A stretch of 64,000 nt of DNA from the NCBI RefSeq assembly GCF_023276435.1, contig NZ_JALLPO010000011.1:62001-126000 (forward strand). The letters are read 5' to 3'. The notes beneath the pieces are model-generated. The model saw only the letters and a list, made by a program, of their open reading frames with translations, did not search any database and was not told the DNA's origin. Made by a program: the position numbers and the translations under genes. Each line of letters opens with the position of its first letter. Positions within the stretch are counted from its first letter, which is position 1. Shown here in pieces: positions 16,490-25,046 of this stretch. This DNA comes from Sphaerisporangium perillae (GTDB lineage Bacteria > Actinomycetota > Actinomycetes > Streptosporangiales > Streptosporangiaceae).

Positions 16490-17725
16490 ATGACGCTCCA
16501 CCGGGTCCGAGGCCTGTTCCGGTGGACCGTCCAATTGCGGCTCACCCTCATGTACGGGGCGCTGTTCCTGGTGACGGGCGCGCTGCTGCTCGGCGTCACG
16601 TACATGCTGGTGGCACACTCTCTCGACTGGGTCACCGTCACGCCGTCCGTACCACCGGCGAACGTGCCGGCCGGAGGGCCGCCCGCGCCGCAGGCCCCGG
16701 TCCTCAGCTCGGAACCGCACCCCCAGGCCGCCCTCCAGCGGGCCAACGACATGCAGAGGCTGCTCGTGGCGTCCGGCATCGCTCTGGTGCTCATGACGCT
16801 GGTCTCGGGTGGGCTCGGCTGGCTGATGGCCAGGCGCGCGCTGCGGCCGCTGCGGACGATGGCGGTCACGGCGAAGGAGATCTCGGAACGCAACCTGCAC
16901 AGGCGCCTCGCCGTACCGGGGCCGCAGGACGAGATCAAGGACCTGGCCGACACGTTCGACGGGCTGCTCAGCCGCCTGGAGGACGCCTTCGAGGCGCAGC
17001 GCAGGTTCGTCGCCAACGCCTCGCACGAGCTGCGCACCCCGCTCACCCTCGAACGCAGCCTGCTGGAGATCGCGCTCGCCGACCCGGAGGCGACGGCCAC
17101 GGAGCTGCGTGAGACCTGCCGGCGGGTCCTGGCGAGTAACCAGGATCAGGAGCGGCTCATCGAGGCGCTCTTGACACTGGCCCGCAGCCAGCGTGGCCTC
17201 GACCGCCGCGTCGGCCTGGACCTCGCCACGGTCACCGCCGAGCTCGTGGCCGCCACCCGCGCCCATCCTCTTCGTGGTGCAGACGGCGGTGAGCCGGTGC
17301 GGGTCGAGGTGGACCTGGCGCCGGCACTCACCGAGGGTGATCTGCCGCTGGTGGAGCGGATGGTCGGCAACCTGCTGGACAACGCCGTTCGCCACAACGT
17401 GGCAGGTGGGTGGGTGCGGGTGCGGACGGGCGTCGACGGCGGCAGGCCGACGCTGCGCGTCACGAATAGCGGTCCGGTGATCCCCGCCGACCAGGTCGGC
17501 GCGCTCTTTCAGCCGTTCCACAGGATGAATGCCGTCTGGGCCGGCGGTCAGGACGGCCTCGGCGTGGGGCTGTCCATCGTCGCGGCCATCGCCACCGCGC
17601 ACGCCGCCGACCTCCACGCCGAGCCGGTACCCGGCGGCGGCTTCGATATCCGGGTAAGGTTCCCGCCCACCTCGGGGGCGTCGTCACGGTTCCGCCAGTC
17701 CCGCCGCTCCACCACGACGCGGTAG
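16490..17725 (+). CDS. Sensor histidine kinase, HAMP-HisKA type
   Basis: 411 residues. TM1 at about 18-42, a short Pro-rich extracellular loop (residues 45-88), TM2 at about 91-113, HAMP (ARRALRPLRTMAVTAKEIS), HisKA with H179 in FVANASHELRTPLT, and HATPase_c with N box MVGNLLDNAVRHN and G boxes near GQDGLGVGLSIV. The small sensor loop suggests sensing of membrane stress or the neighbouring lipoprotein rather than a bulky ligand. The C-terminus carries an extra basic tail (FRQSRRSTTTR) past the ATPase domain. Confidence 0.95.
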   Translation: MTLHRVRGLFRWTVQLRLTLMYGALFLVTGALLLGVTYMLVAHSLDWVTVTPSVPPANVPAGGPPAPQAPVLSSEPHPQAALQRANDMQRLLVASGIALVLMTLVSGGLGWLMARRALRPLRTMAVTAKEISERNLHRRLAVPGPQDEIKDLADTFDGLLSRLEDAFEAQRRFVANASHELRTPLTLERSLLEIALADPEATATELRETCRRVLASNQDQERLIEALLTLARSQRGLDRRVGLDLATVTAELVAATRAHPLRGADGGEPVRVEVDLAPALTEGDLPLVERMVGNLLDNAVRHNVAGGWVRVRTGVDGGRPTLRVTNSGPVIPADQVGALFQPFHRMNAVWAGGQDGLGVGLSIVAAIATAHAADLHAEPVPGGGFDIRVRFPPTSGASSRFRQSRRSTTTR

Positions 17726-17887
17726 CGCCGCTTTCCTCGCATCATCACAACTCGCATCACTACGACTCGCATCACGACGATGCGGTAGCGCCGGTCCCGC
17801 CAGGTCACTGAGCCCCGGTAGCCCCAGTCCGCCGCTTGCGGCTTCCACGCCGGCTTTCGGCGTTCAGCGGAGGAGCAGCAGAGCACC

Positions 17888-17923
17888 TTGACATCATCGC
17901 TCTATATAGAGAGCATTGCTCTC
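17888..17923 (+). promoter_or_regulatory. TTGACA promoter embedded in two palindromes
   Basis: A consensus -35 TTGACA at 17888-17893 is followed 17 bases later by GAGCAT as the best -10. The spacer holds CTCTATATAGAG (17900-17911, perfect 12-bp palindrome), and GAGAGCATTGCTCTC (17909-17923, perfect 7-bp arms) covers the -10. This is the layout of a tightly repressed promoter for the membrane protein gene at 17969. The repressor (MarR, PadR or TetR type) is not encoded next to it. Confidence 0.6.
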
Positions 17924-17968
17924 GAAGTGGAGCGATGGGCTAGCCGCTTCCCCCCATAGGAGTCACTT

Positions 17969-18610
17969 GTGAGCACATCCTCGCTGCGGTCCCGCCTCGG
18001 GGCCGCGGTCTTCGCAGTCGCTGGCGTGCTGTTCCTCCTGTATCCAGCGGTGCGGCCGTATTCCGACGAGAAGTCGATGGCCGGCGCCGAGGCCATGGCT
18101 TCCTCGGCCTGGGTGGCGGCCCACCTATTCGCCGTGGCCGGGTTCATCCTGCTCACGCTGGGTCTGCTCGGCCTTCACCTGATGCTGGATCAACGCCTGA
18201 CGCTTCGTGCGGTCGTGGTGACGTGGATCGGCGTGGGGCTCGCCCTCCCGTATTACGGCGCCGAGGTCTTCGGGTTGAACGTCATCGCGCGCCGCGCCGT
18301 CCAGGATCAGAGCACCTCGTTGCTGCAACTGGCGGACGACTTCCGCTTCGGGCCTGCGGCGGTCACCATGTTCGCGGGCGGGCTCCTGCTGCTCGGCGCA
18401 GGCGTGGTGCTGGCGGCGGTCGCGGTCTGGCGTTCGGGAACGCTGGCACGCTGGAGTGCCGTCCCGCTCGCCGCCGGTTTCGCCCTGTTCATCCCGCAGT
18501 TCTTCGGCCCGCCCGCGCTCCGGATCGCACATGGCGCGCTGATCGCGATCGGCGGCGTCTGGCTGGGCCTGGAGCTGTGGCGAGCACGGCAGGAGGCTCT
18601 GCTCCGGTGA
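17969..18610 (+). CDS. Six-helix membrane protein of unknown function
   Basis: 213 residues with about six TM helices: LGAAVFAVAGVLFLLYPAV, AHLFAVAGFILLTLGLLGL, AVVVTWIGVGLALPYYGAE, AVTMFAGGLLLLGAGVVLAA, WSAVPLAAGFALFIPQFF and HGALIAIGGVWLGLELW. No catalytic or transporter motif is recognised; the overall pattern resembles small DUF4386-like or hypothetical actinobacterial membrane proteins. Its promoter region contains strong palindromes, so expression is probably inducible. GTG start. Confidence 0.65.
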   Translation: MSTSSLRSRLGAAVFAVAGVLFLLYPAVRPYSDEKSMAGAEAMASSAWVAAHLFAVAGFILLTLGLLGLHLMLDQRLTLRAVVVTWIGVGLALPYYGAEVFGLNVIARRAVQDQSTSLLQLADDFRFGPAAVTMFAGGLLLLGAGVVLAAVAVWRSGTLARWSAVPLAAGFALFIPQFFGPPALRIAHGALIAIGGVWLGLELWRARQEALLR

Positions 18611-18804
18611 CGAACGGGCTTCCGAGCCGAGACCTTTCCGGTTGCTATTTGGGCCGGTGCCCCCAGGCGCTGTGATCAGCGGCGCCGGCGGTCACGAAGA
18701 GACGGATCGGCAAGACGCGTCAACAGAACATGGCGGTATGCATCGGATGCCTCGGGACCGGAATCGTCACACCAGTCAGGCACACGCCAGTCATCACACA
18801 CCAG

Positions 18805-20508
18805 TCATGTCCGATGGTGTGGCTCCGAGGCGTGTTTCCGATGGCGTGGGCCGGAGGCCCGCCCGAGGTAGGTGTAGGCCCAGCGGTCTTTCCCGGCGCG
18901 GCGGCGCTGGTATCGCTCAGGATGGCGGTAGCGGTCACGATTATGGAACTGACACGCTGGCCCGAGATTGGCCAGATCAGTCGGTCCTCCTTCGGCCCAA
19001 CTGTCGGCATGATCTATCTGGCACATGGTGGCAGGCAAGGGACAGTCGTCAACCCAGCAGGTCGCATAACGGGCGAACACCGCCCGTCGCTGGGCGGGGG
19101 TGGCGAGCCGTACCCGGCGGCCCATGTTCAGTACCTGCCCCTCGGCGTCCATCACGATCCGGATCAGAGCGGACGTGCGGGCCAGGCGGTGGATGTCACC
19201 CAGCGGCAACAGCTGTCCAGTGGCCGGCAGCAGGGCGGGGAGCGCCCGGTCAACCCGGTACCCGCACGTTCGGCACACGTCATCAACTGAGCTGGTAGGT
19301 CTGGCGGAGGTTGTAGATCCAACAGGTCCAACAGACCCGGCAGCTCCAACAGCTCCAACAGGCCCGGCAGGCGTGCCCTGGGAGGTCTGCGTGGGTCGGC
19401 TGCCGCTGTCTCCCGCAGGGACGTCGCCATCTTCCGGGAACTGGGCGGGAGGGGCATCGGGCAGGGACCCGGCATTGACCAGAACCAGCAGCTCAGTACT
19501 GATCTTCTGCTCCAGCAGGGCGATGAAAGCGTCCGCGTTACGCACACGCAGTGGACGATCATCCCCCTCGGTCCGGGGCTTGGCGTAGGCATCCAGAAGG
19601 GTCTTCAACCGGGCGGCGGCCTCGCGTGGCAGGTGAAACTCCCCCTCCATCCCACCTGAAGCGCTCTGCCGCACGATGAGGAATCGTGCGGCGTGATCAG
19701 CGTCCGCGTCTCCGGTCAGTCCACCGGGGGTCAGCGCCTCGCGCAGATAGCGGCCCGCTTTGGCGACCTCGGCCGGGGTCGCCTCGTCGGCCAAACGGAC
19801 CAGGATCGCCTCGGCCGGCCGCACCTGCTCATCGCTCAGAGACCTGGTAGCGGTACAGATGGCCGACACCATCCCTTCGGGCAAGACTCCCGACGCGAAC
19901 CGGGCACGTACCACCGGAAGGCGCGCCAACTCCACCGCCAAACCCACGAGGTGCCCGGCACCGGCCATACTCATCCCGCACTCGGCCCGCAGCCACGTCT
20001 TCGTCGAGGCATGCCCCTGGCGCCTGGCCTCACCCGTCGTGTGCACCCGTCCCACTCGGTCCGCGATCGCCGAGGTCAGCCGATCTCGCGCGATCACAAG
20101 ATCTTCCGCCTCGGCCATACAGATCGTCGCCGACTCTGGCACCCGCCCAACCGCCAGCGCCTCCGCCGCTTCCCGCACAGAATTCACCAAGGCCCAGGAG
20201 GCCCGGCCACCGGCCGGCGTATCCGTCTGCTCACTAGTGCGGGCGGAGCCGAACTCCGTATCAACGCCACCCACGTTCGGGTCACGCGCGCCGGTGCCGC
20301 GTGAATCCTGGTTGTATGCGTCCCGGTCGTGTGGGCCTTGGTGGCGTAGGTCCTGGTCGTGCAGGTCGTTCAGCGGATCGAAGCCATGCGCGGCGGAGCC
20401 ATCACTGGACCAGCCGGAGGATCGAGCGACCAGTGCCGCCCACCACTCAGGGCCAAGTGAGCCCGAGCCCGGCGGTCGCGCCTGACCGTGCTTGGAGACC
20501 TCCGCCAT
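18805..20508 (-). CDS. DUF222/HNH endonuclease family protein (13E12 repeat type)
   Basis: 567 residues. A DUF222 helical region spans roughly 100-330 (VNSVREAAEALAVGR ... RLTSAIADRVGRVHTT ... SDEQVRPAEAILVRLADEAT). A Pro/Gly/Ala/Val linker with GPVGAVGAAGSVGPVG repeats (DNA about 19310-19375) precedes an HNH nuclease near 455-520: CWVDDCPLP, CQIDHADSWAEGG, N in LANLGP and CQFHNRDRY, so the zinc ligands and the HNH core are intact. Members occur in many copies in actinobacteria, like mobile or phage-related 13E12 repeats. Function is unproven; self-mobility is possible. Confidence 0.85.
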   Translation of the reverse strand: MAEVSKHGQARPPGSGSLGPEWWAALVARSSGWSSDGSAAHGFDPLNDLHDQDLRHQGPHDRDAYNQDSRGTGARDPNVGGVDTEFGSARTSEQTDTPAGGRASWALVNSVREAAEALAVGRVPESATICMAEAEDLVIARDRLTSAIADRVGRVHTTGEARRQGHASTKTWLRAECGMSMAGAGHLVGLAVELARLPVVRARFASGVLPEGMVSAICTATRSLSDEQVRPAEAILVRLADEATPAEVAKAGRYLREALTPGGLTGDADADHAARFLIVRQSASGGMEGEFHLPREAAARLKTLLDAYAKPRTEGDDRPLRVRNADAFIALLEQKISTELLVLVNAGSLPDAPPAQFPEDGDVPAGDSGSRPTQTSQGTPAGPVGAVGAAGSVGPVGSTTSARPTSSVDDVCRTCGYRVDRALPALLPATGQLLPLGDIHRLARTSALIRIVMDAEGQVLNMGRRVRLATPAQRRAVFARYATCWVDDCPLPATMCQIDHADSWAEGGPTDLANLGPACQFHNRDRYRHPERYQRRRAGKDRWAYTYLGRASGPRHRKHASEPHHRT

Positions 20509-20889
20509 CTACCCTCCCAGCAAATTCGAAAGCCTGTGCGAATAGTTTCACATTCCAGGAACCCTCGCAACCCGATTGTCGTCGACAATAAATGTGTAGT
20601 TTAAGTGCTTGGTCCCTGATTGCTACATATAGACCAATTGCCAACTTTGGTGGTGAAATTGAGCAAATCTGTTGCCGTGCAGCGAACCAGCCCATCGCTT
20701 GGGAGTGGCGGCGACTTTCCCGTACGCCTGGACAGGAACGGGAGGCGGACGACGGAAGTCCCCTGCCCTTTGTCGTCACTACTGAGAAAACTCGTGGGGG
20801 GAATGGGGACGGCGGATATCGGCCTTCCCCATCCCTGGCGAAACTGTCACGCGCTGCACAGAATCGAATGGGAGGACTGGGCTCGGCGC
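20509..20889. other. AT-richer intergenic stretch with a 15-bp palindrome
   Basis: No supported gene. The stretch is clearly lower in GC than its surroundings (TAAATGTGTAGTTTAAG near 20589) and has ATTGTCG-T-CGACAAT at 20575-20589, a perfect 7-bp-arm palindrome suited to a repressor 70 bases before the DUF222 gene. The base shift suggests imported DNA around the HNH gene. Confidence 0.45.
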
Positions 20890-21330
20890 TCAGACCGGAT
20901 CTCGCCCCGAGAGACAGGAAAGGCATCCGTCGTTCCCCTTACGCTCGTATCTCACCTGAAACCAGACCGTTCGGCCGGCGGCGTCCTCGTAGACGTCCCA
21001 GCGGTGAGAGAGCGTTTCGACGAGCATCAGGCCTCGCCCGCCTTCGGCGAACAGGTCTCCGCGGACGTGCGGCACCGTGTCGCCTCCGGCGTCCACCACG
21101 TCGACGTGGACGACGTCGTAGCAGTCGGCGAGGGCGAGCGTCACCCTTCCGCCGTTTCGGGAGTCCGAATGCACCACCGCATTGGTGACGACTTCGGAAA
21201 CCAGCAGCGTCACGTCGTCCAGAGCCGGATGGTCGTCGCCGAGTTTCCGTCTTACGTACTCGCGCGCCAATGAGACCGACTGCGGGACGCCGGGCAGATC
21301 GATGACGCCCAGCAGGTTTCCCATCCTCAT
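20890..21330 (-). CDS. ATP-binding anti-sigma-factor-like protein (HATPase_c_2)
   Basis: 146 residues with the SpoIIAB/RsbW fold: SVSLAREYVRRKLGDD, the N box LLVSEVVTNAVVHSD, DVVDAGGDTVP and the G-box GGRGLMLVETLSHRW. Catalytic serine-kinase activity toward an anti-anti-sigma factor is possible, but no STAS partner is adjacent. It is divergent from an XRE/DUF5753 regulator and a DUF397 protein, the trio found at whiJ-like loci of streptomycetes, where the ATPase modulates development-linked regulation. ATG 21330 follows AAAAGG. Confidence 0.9.
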   Translation of the reverse strand: MRMGNLLGVIDLPGVPQSVSLAREYVRRKLGDDHPALDDVTLLVSEVVTNAVVHSDSRNGGRVTLALADCYDVVHVDVVDAGGDTVPHVRGDLFAEGGRGLMLVETLSHRWDVYEDAAGRTVWFQVRYERKGNDGCLSCLSGRDPV

Positions 21331-21506
21331 GCGTTCGCCTTTTCGCTCGTTCGCCGGAAAGTCGCATGTCCTTTCGACTTCGCTTTACCAGACTGTCAAC
21401 GGGGACTTACGATCGGTAGCGAAACGCGTGCACACCGTATCCACAGTGCGCGTCAGCAAAACGGTCAGCCAGCCCGAGACAATCCCTTTGCATGGGTAGG
21501 TGAGAT

Positions 21507-22355
21507 TTGTCCCCCCAAAGAGAAATAGACCCTCACGAGTCCCCGCGGGCCGTCTTCGCTTTCGAGCTACGCCGTTACCGCCAGGCGGCCCAGCTCACGC
21601 AGCGGCAACTCGGAGACCGCATGGGATTCTCCGATTCCATGGTCAACATGATCGAGCAGGCCAAGCGCCCGCCGTCCCGGCGCTTCGCCGAACTCTGCGA
21701 CGAGATCTTCGGCCTCGACGGCACCATGGTGAGGCTCTACACCGCCACGACATGGAACAAGGCCCCGGAGTATCTGCGGCCATGGCTGGAGGAAGAAGAA
21801 CACGCGACAGGCTTGCGGACGTGGCAGCCCACGATCGTTCCCGGCCTGCTCCAGACACAGGCGTACACCCGTGAGATCCTGGCCGCCACCCCTGGCCTCA
21901 CCGTCGACGAACTGGAGAAACGCCTCGCGAACCGCATGCAGCGGCAGGCGATCCTCCAACGCGGCAAGCCTCCTACGCTCAACGTGGTCATCGACGAAGC
22001 GGTGCTACACCGGATGATCGGTGATATAGAAATCATGCGGGAGCAACTGACGCACCTGCTCGAAGTCGCCCGGCATCCCAATGTGACGATCCAGATCGTG
22101 CCCTCCACGGTCCGGGCGCACTGTGGGATGGCAGGCGGGTTCATCATCGCCGAACGGAACGGGTCCCCCTACGCCGCTTACACCGACGCGCAGCCTTTCG
22201 GGCGTACCTTCGACGATCGTCTCCTGATCGCCGAGTTGGTCCTCCGGTACGACGCGCTCCGAGCCGAGGCCCTTCCGTTCAGCCAGACACTCCGACTCCT
22301 AGAGGAAGCGGTGAGCCAAATTGGCGCAGAACCTTCAAGGTGCACGGTGGCGTAA
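21507..22355 (+). CDS. XRE-family regulator with DUF5753 (WhiJ-like)
   Basis: 282 residues. HTH_XRE at about 15-75 (FELRRYRQAAQLTQRQLGDR then FSDSMVNMIEQAKRPPSRRFA) and a DUF5753 domain from about 100 (VPGLLQTQAYTREIL, VVIDEAVLHRMIG, NVTIQIVPSTVRAHCGM). Such regulators bind promoters of developmental and antibiotic genes and work with the co-encoded DUF397 protein. TTG 21507 is the likely start, with AGGTGAG just upstream; no ATG or GTG gives a full HTH. The next gene overlaps its 3' end by 35 bases. Confidence 0.93.
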   Translation: MSPQREIDPHESPRAVFAFELRRYRQAAQLTQRQLGDRMGFSDSMVNMIEQAKRPPSRRFAELCDEIFGLDGTMVRLYTATTWNKAPEYLRPWLEEEEHATGLRTWQPTIVPGLLQTQAYTREILAATPGLTVDELEKRLANRMQRQAILQRGKPPTLNVVIDEAVLHRMIGDIEIMREQLTHLLEVARHPNVTIQIVPSTVRAHCGMAGGFIIAERNGSPYAAYTDAQPFGRTFDDRLLIAELVLRYDALRAEALPFSQTLRLLEEAVSQIGAEPSRCTVA

Positions 22356-22521
22356 GAGCCGCTATAGCGCTGACCAGGGCGAATGCATCGAGGTAGCATC
22401 GAACCTTCCCGGCCTGCGGGCGGTCCGGGACAGCAAGAACCGTGCCGCCCCGGCACTCGTCGTCTCCCCCGACGAATGGGCCGCCTTCCTGAGCGGTGTC
22501 AAGCGCGGCGAGATCGGATGA
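22321..22521 (+). CDS. DUF397 protein
   Basis: 66 residues with the whole DUF397 pattern: ARWRKSRYSADQGECIEVA, a VRDSKNR turn, then LVVSPDEWAAFLSGVKRGE. These small proteins are partners, often thought to be antitoxin-like or co-regulators, of the XRE/DUF5753 protein encoded just upstream. Start is TTG inside the upstream gene, so translation is coupled. Codon use and length are normal for the family. Confidence 0.92.
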   Translation: MAQNLQGARWRKSRYSADQGECIEVASNLPGLRAVRDSKNRAAPALVVSPDEWAAFLSGVKRGEIG

Positions 22522-22779
22522 TCTATACCGCCTGACCATCCGCGCGGATGCGCTCGCGGGCCGTCCGATCATGCACCCTAGATCGTCGGGAAGAACATCC
22601 TCTGCTGGAGAACATCCCGGCTGAAAACGTCCCGGCCGGAGTCGGAGACCATTCTCCGTGAGGATGACGACGCGGGATGGAAATAGAATCCGCGGCTTCC
22701 ATCACGAATCAGGTCGAGCCGGGACGATAGCGGTGAACAAGACCCTCTGGTCGGCGGACCGGTGACGAGGAGGTTCGGA

Positions 22780-23832
22780 ATGAACGACGAATTGGTGCTC
22801 GTCACCGGTGGGTCCGGATTCGTAGGTGCACACTGCATCCTGCGACTGCTGGACGCGGGTTATCGCGTACGGACGACCGTGCGCTCGCTCGAACGTGAAG
22901 CCGCTGTGCGCGCGATGCTGAGGGTCGGCGGCGCCGAACCGGGCGAGGCGCTCTCGTTCGCCGTGGCCGACCTCATGACCGACGCCGGCTGGCCGGAGGC
23001 CGTCGCCGGTTGTGACTTCGTGCTTCACGTCGCCTCGCCCTTCCCGCCGGGCGTGCCGAAGCACGAGGACGAACTCGTCGTGCCGGCCCGCGAAGGAACG
23101 CTGCGCGTTCTGCGGGCCGCGCGGGACGCGGGCGTCAGGCGCGTGGTGCTGACGTCCTCGTTCGCCGCGATCGGCCGCGGCCACCAGCGTGCGGATCGGC
23201 CCTTCACCGAGGAGAACTGGACCGACCCGGACGGCGGTGGCGTGGGCGCCTACGTGAGATCGAAGGCGGTGGCGGAGCGCGCGGCGTGGGACTTCATCGC
23301 CGGTGAGGGAGGGGCCCTGGAGTTGTCCGTCGTCAACCCGGTCGCGGTGTTCGGGCCGGTGCTGGGGCCGGATTACTCGAGTTCGATCCACCTTGTGCGG
23401 CGTTTGATGGACGGGGCGATGCCGGGCCTCCCGCGCCTGTATGTCAGCGTCGTCGATGTGCGGGACGTGGCGGACCTGCACCTGCGTGCCATGACCGATC
23501 CCGCCGCCAAGGGGGAGCGGTTCCTGGCCGTCGCCGGCGACTCCATGACCATGCACGAGATGGCCCAGGTCCTGAAGTCGCGCATGGGCGACGCGGCGGG
23601 CCGCGTCCCGACCAGAGTGCTGCCCGATTGGGTGGTGCGGCTGGCCTCGCTGGTCGACCCGGCGCTCAAGCTCATCGTTCCCGAGCTGGGCAAGATCACG
23701 AACGCCTCCAACGAGAAGGCCAGGCGCGTGCTCGGCTGGGAGCCGCGATCGAGGGAGGACGCCCTCATCGCGACCGCCGAGAGTTTGGTACGGCTCGGAT
23801 TGCTACGGCAATCGGGAAGGGCGGCGGCCTGA
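22780..23832 (+). CDS. NAD(P)-dependent epimerase/dihydroflavonol-4-reductase-like protein
   Basis: 350 residues. Extended-SDR cofactor motif VTGGSGFVGAHC near residues 7-18, then TVRSLEREAAV for NADP-type specificity, HVASPFPPG, a serine in VVLTSSFAAIG and YVRSKAVAE giving the Y-x-x-x-K catalytic pair. C-terminal helices (NASNEKARRVLGWEPRS) match reductases acting on carbonyl groups of aldehydes, ketones or flavanone-like compounds. ATG 22780 has GAGGAGG eight bases upstream. Immediately downstream begins a stretch of gene fragments. Confidence 0.9.
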   Translation: MNDELVLVTGGSGFVGAHCILRLLDAGYRVRTTVRSLEREAAVRAMLRVGGAEPGEALSFAVADLMTDAGWPEAVAGCDFVLHVASPFPPGVPKHEDELVVPAREGTLRVLRAARDAGVRRVVLTSSFAAIGRGHQRADRPFTEENWTDPDGGGVGAYVRSKAVAERAAWDFIAGEGGALELSVVNPVAVFGPVLGPDYSSSIHLVRRLMDGAMPGLPRLYVSVVDVRDVADLHLRAMTDPAAKGERFLAVAGDSMTMHEMAQVLKSRMGDAAGRVPTRVLPDWVVRLASLVDPALKLIVPELGKITNASNEKARRVLGWEPRSREDALIATAESLVRLGLLRQSGRAAA

Positions 23833-23968
23833 GCCGCCGGCCGGGATCACGACGCCCTCGCTCCATGACCACTGACCTGGACTGGGTCCCTCGGACTCCT
23901 GGCGCGGACTGGTCACCTTTGGTCCGGCGGCCGACGAGTTCGCCTGCCCAGGCCCACTACGACGCCGG

Positions 23969-24049
23969 CTGACCAGCGGCCCGTCCGCGTACAGGGTGAC
24001 CCAGCGGCCCGTCTGAACGCAGGCTGACCAGCGGCCTTTCTGAACGAGG
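23969..24049. repeat. Three tandem 26-28-bp repeats, possible IS21-like end remnant
   Basis: Copies at 23969-23995, 23996-24023 and 24024-24049 share a core TGACCAGCGGCC and a GTCTGAACGCAGG-like tail. Multiple short direct repeats of this size are typical of IS21-family ends, where the transposase binds; no transposase gene remains. They stand at the start of a run of gene fragments (SDR remnant, frameshifted gene). Assignment to IS21 is a guess. Confidence 0.4.
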
Positions 24050-24189
24050 TGAAGTGCGGCGAGGTCTGAGACCCGGCTATGGGGCGAAGCGGTCATCCGG
24101 GCTGGTGCAGCACCTTGTCGGCGAGGTTTTCGATGACCTGGGCGACCTCTGCGGGGTGCTTCAGGTCGGCGCCGTGGTCGCGTTTGTGC

Positions 24190-24405
24190 ATGACGACCCA
24201 GTACGCCAAGGAGCTCCGCTCCGAGGGCATCCTGGTCAACGCCGCCGCTCCCGGAGCCTGCGCCACCGACTTCACCAAGGACATCCCGATGACGATCACC
24301 CGGACGGCCGCGCAGGGCGCCGCGATCGTGGTCCGCCTGGCCACCCTCGGCCCGGACGGCTCCACCGGCGGCTACTTCCACGACGACGGCCCGGTCCCCT
24401 GGTAG
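24190..24405 (+). pseudogene. Short-chain dehydrogenase remnant (C-terminus)
   Basis: The frame reads TTQYAKELRSEGILVNAAAPG, then CATDFT and RTAAQGAAIVVRLATLGPDG ... DDGPVPW with its own stop. This is the last third of a carbonyl-reductase-like SDR, from just past the catalytic tyrosine; the Rossmann half is absent. The bases before it (24060-24190) read in reverse as an unrelated short frame ending near 24093, so the join is a rearrangement point. Confidence 0.75.
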
Positions 24406-24470
24406 ACGACGGCGGTACCGTCCCCGCTGTGACGATCGGCGTGACCGCCGCCGCTGTGGCCGGTGGCGGT

Positions 24471-24960
24471 TCAGGGCAGGCCCGCCGCGCCGGCGCCGTA
24501 CATGATGATCTTCCGTTGCCTGGGCGACAGGCGCGGGACCGGTCCGGCGACGAAGCGGCTGGAGCCGGGCACGTCCGGCGAGGACCGCCCGCCGCGGCGG
24601 TGCCGCCAAGGCGTTCTGCACGGGTATCCCGGACGCGGCCGCGAAGGCCGCCACGCCGCCGGCCGACCACCTGCCGGGAATGTCCAGCAGAACCAGGCCG
24701 TCGGCGTCCAGCGCCGCGAGCCCGTTGACGCCCTGCGCCTCCTGCTTCGCCTTGTCGTTGAGGATCGTGCGGTCGTACCGGTAGTGATACAGCGAAGCAG
24801 GCGTGACCCGCGCCGAACGCCCGGAGGCGGTGTCGGTCACCATCAGTCTCCCCGCGTCCCAGGAGACGACCATCGAAGCAGCAGGCGAGCCGTACAACAT
24901 CCCACCAGCGGGATGGAGCTCCGCCTGCGGCGCTAAACCGGCACCCTCACGATCATCCAT
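24471..24960 (-). pseudogene. Hypothetical protein gene broken by a frameshift
   Basis: From ATG 24960 the frame encodes a compact beta-rich protein (MLYGSPAASMVVSWDAGRL, LYHYRYDRTILNDKAKQEAQ, LVLLDIPGRWSAGGVAAF) and then degenerates into Arg/Pro codons after about residue 115. A neighbouring frame takes over near 24560-24600 and continues convincingly as FVAGPVPRLSPRQRKIIMYG to a stop at 24471. One base has been lost or gained there, either truly or by sequencing error. I do not recognise the family; length would be about 162 residues if repaired. Confidence 0.55.
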
Positions 24961-25046
24961 CGCCACCCCGGCACGCCCTGAGAACCCCGCCCCCCGACCG
25001 AATCCACTCTCCAGCCTACGCGCTGACAGCGCGGATCTCGGTGCTG

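Noticed and set aside
17740-17780. Two CTCGCATCAC copies after the kinase
   Set aside because: Only two 10-base copies in low-complexity sequence; likely chance or minor slippage.
18768-18812. CACACCAGTCA-like repeats behind the DUF222 gene
   Set aside because: Short, unevenly spaced and partly explained by the coding end; no function suggested.
22593-22640. Three GAACATCC-like boxes at 22593, 22610 and 22625
   Set aside because: Spacing is 17 and 15 bases and the third copy is degenerate; too weak to call an operator.
24093-24190. Antisense frame ending ADKVLHQPG as a gene fragment
   Set aside because: About 30 plausible residues without a recognised family; could be a remnant but not supported enough to annotate.
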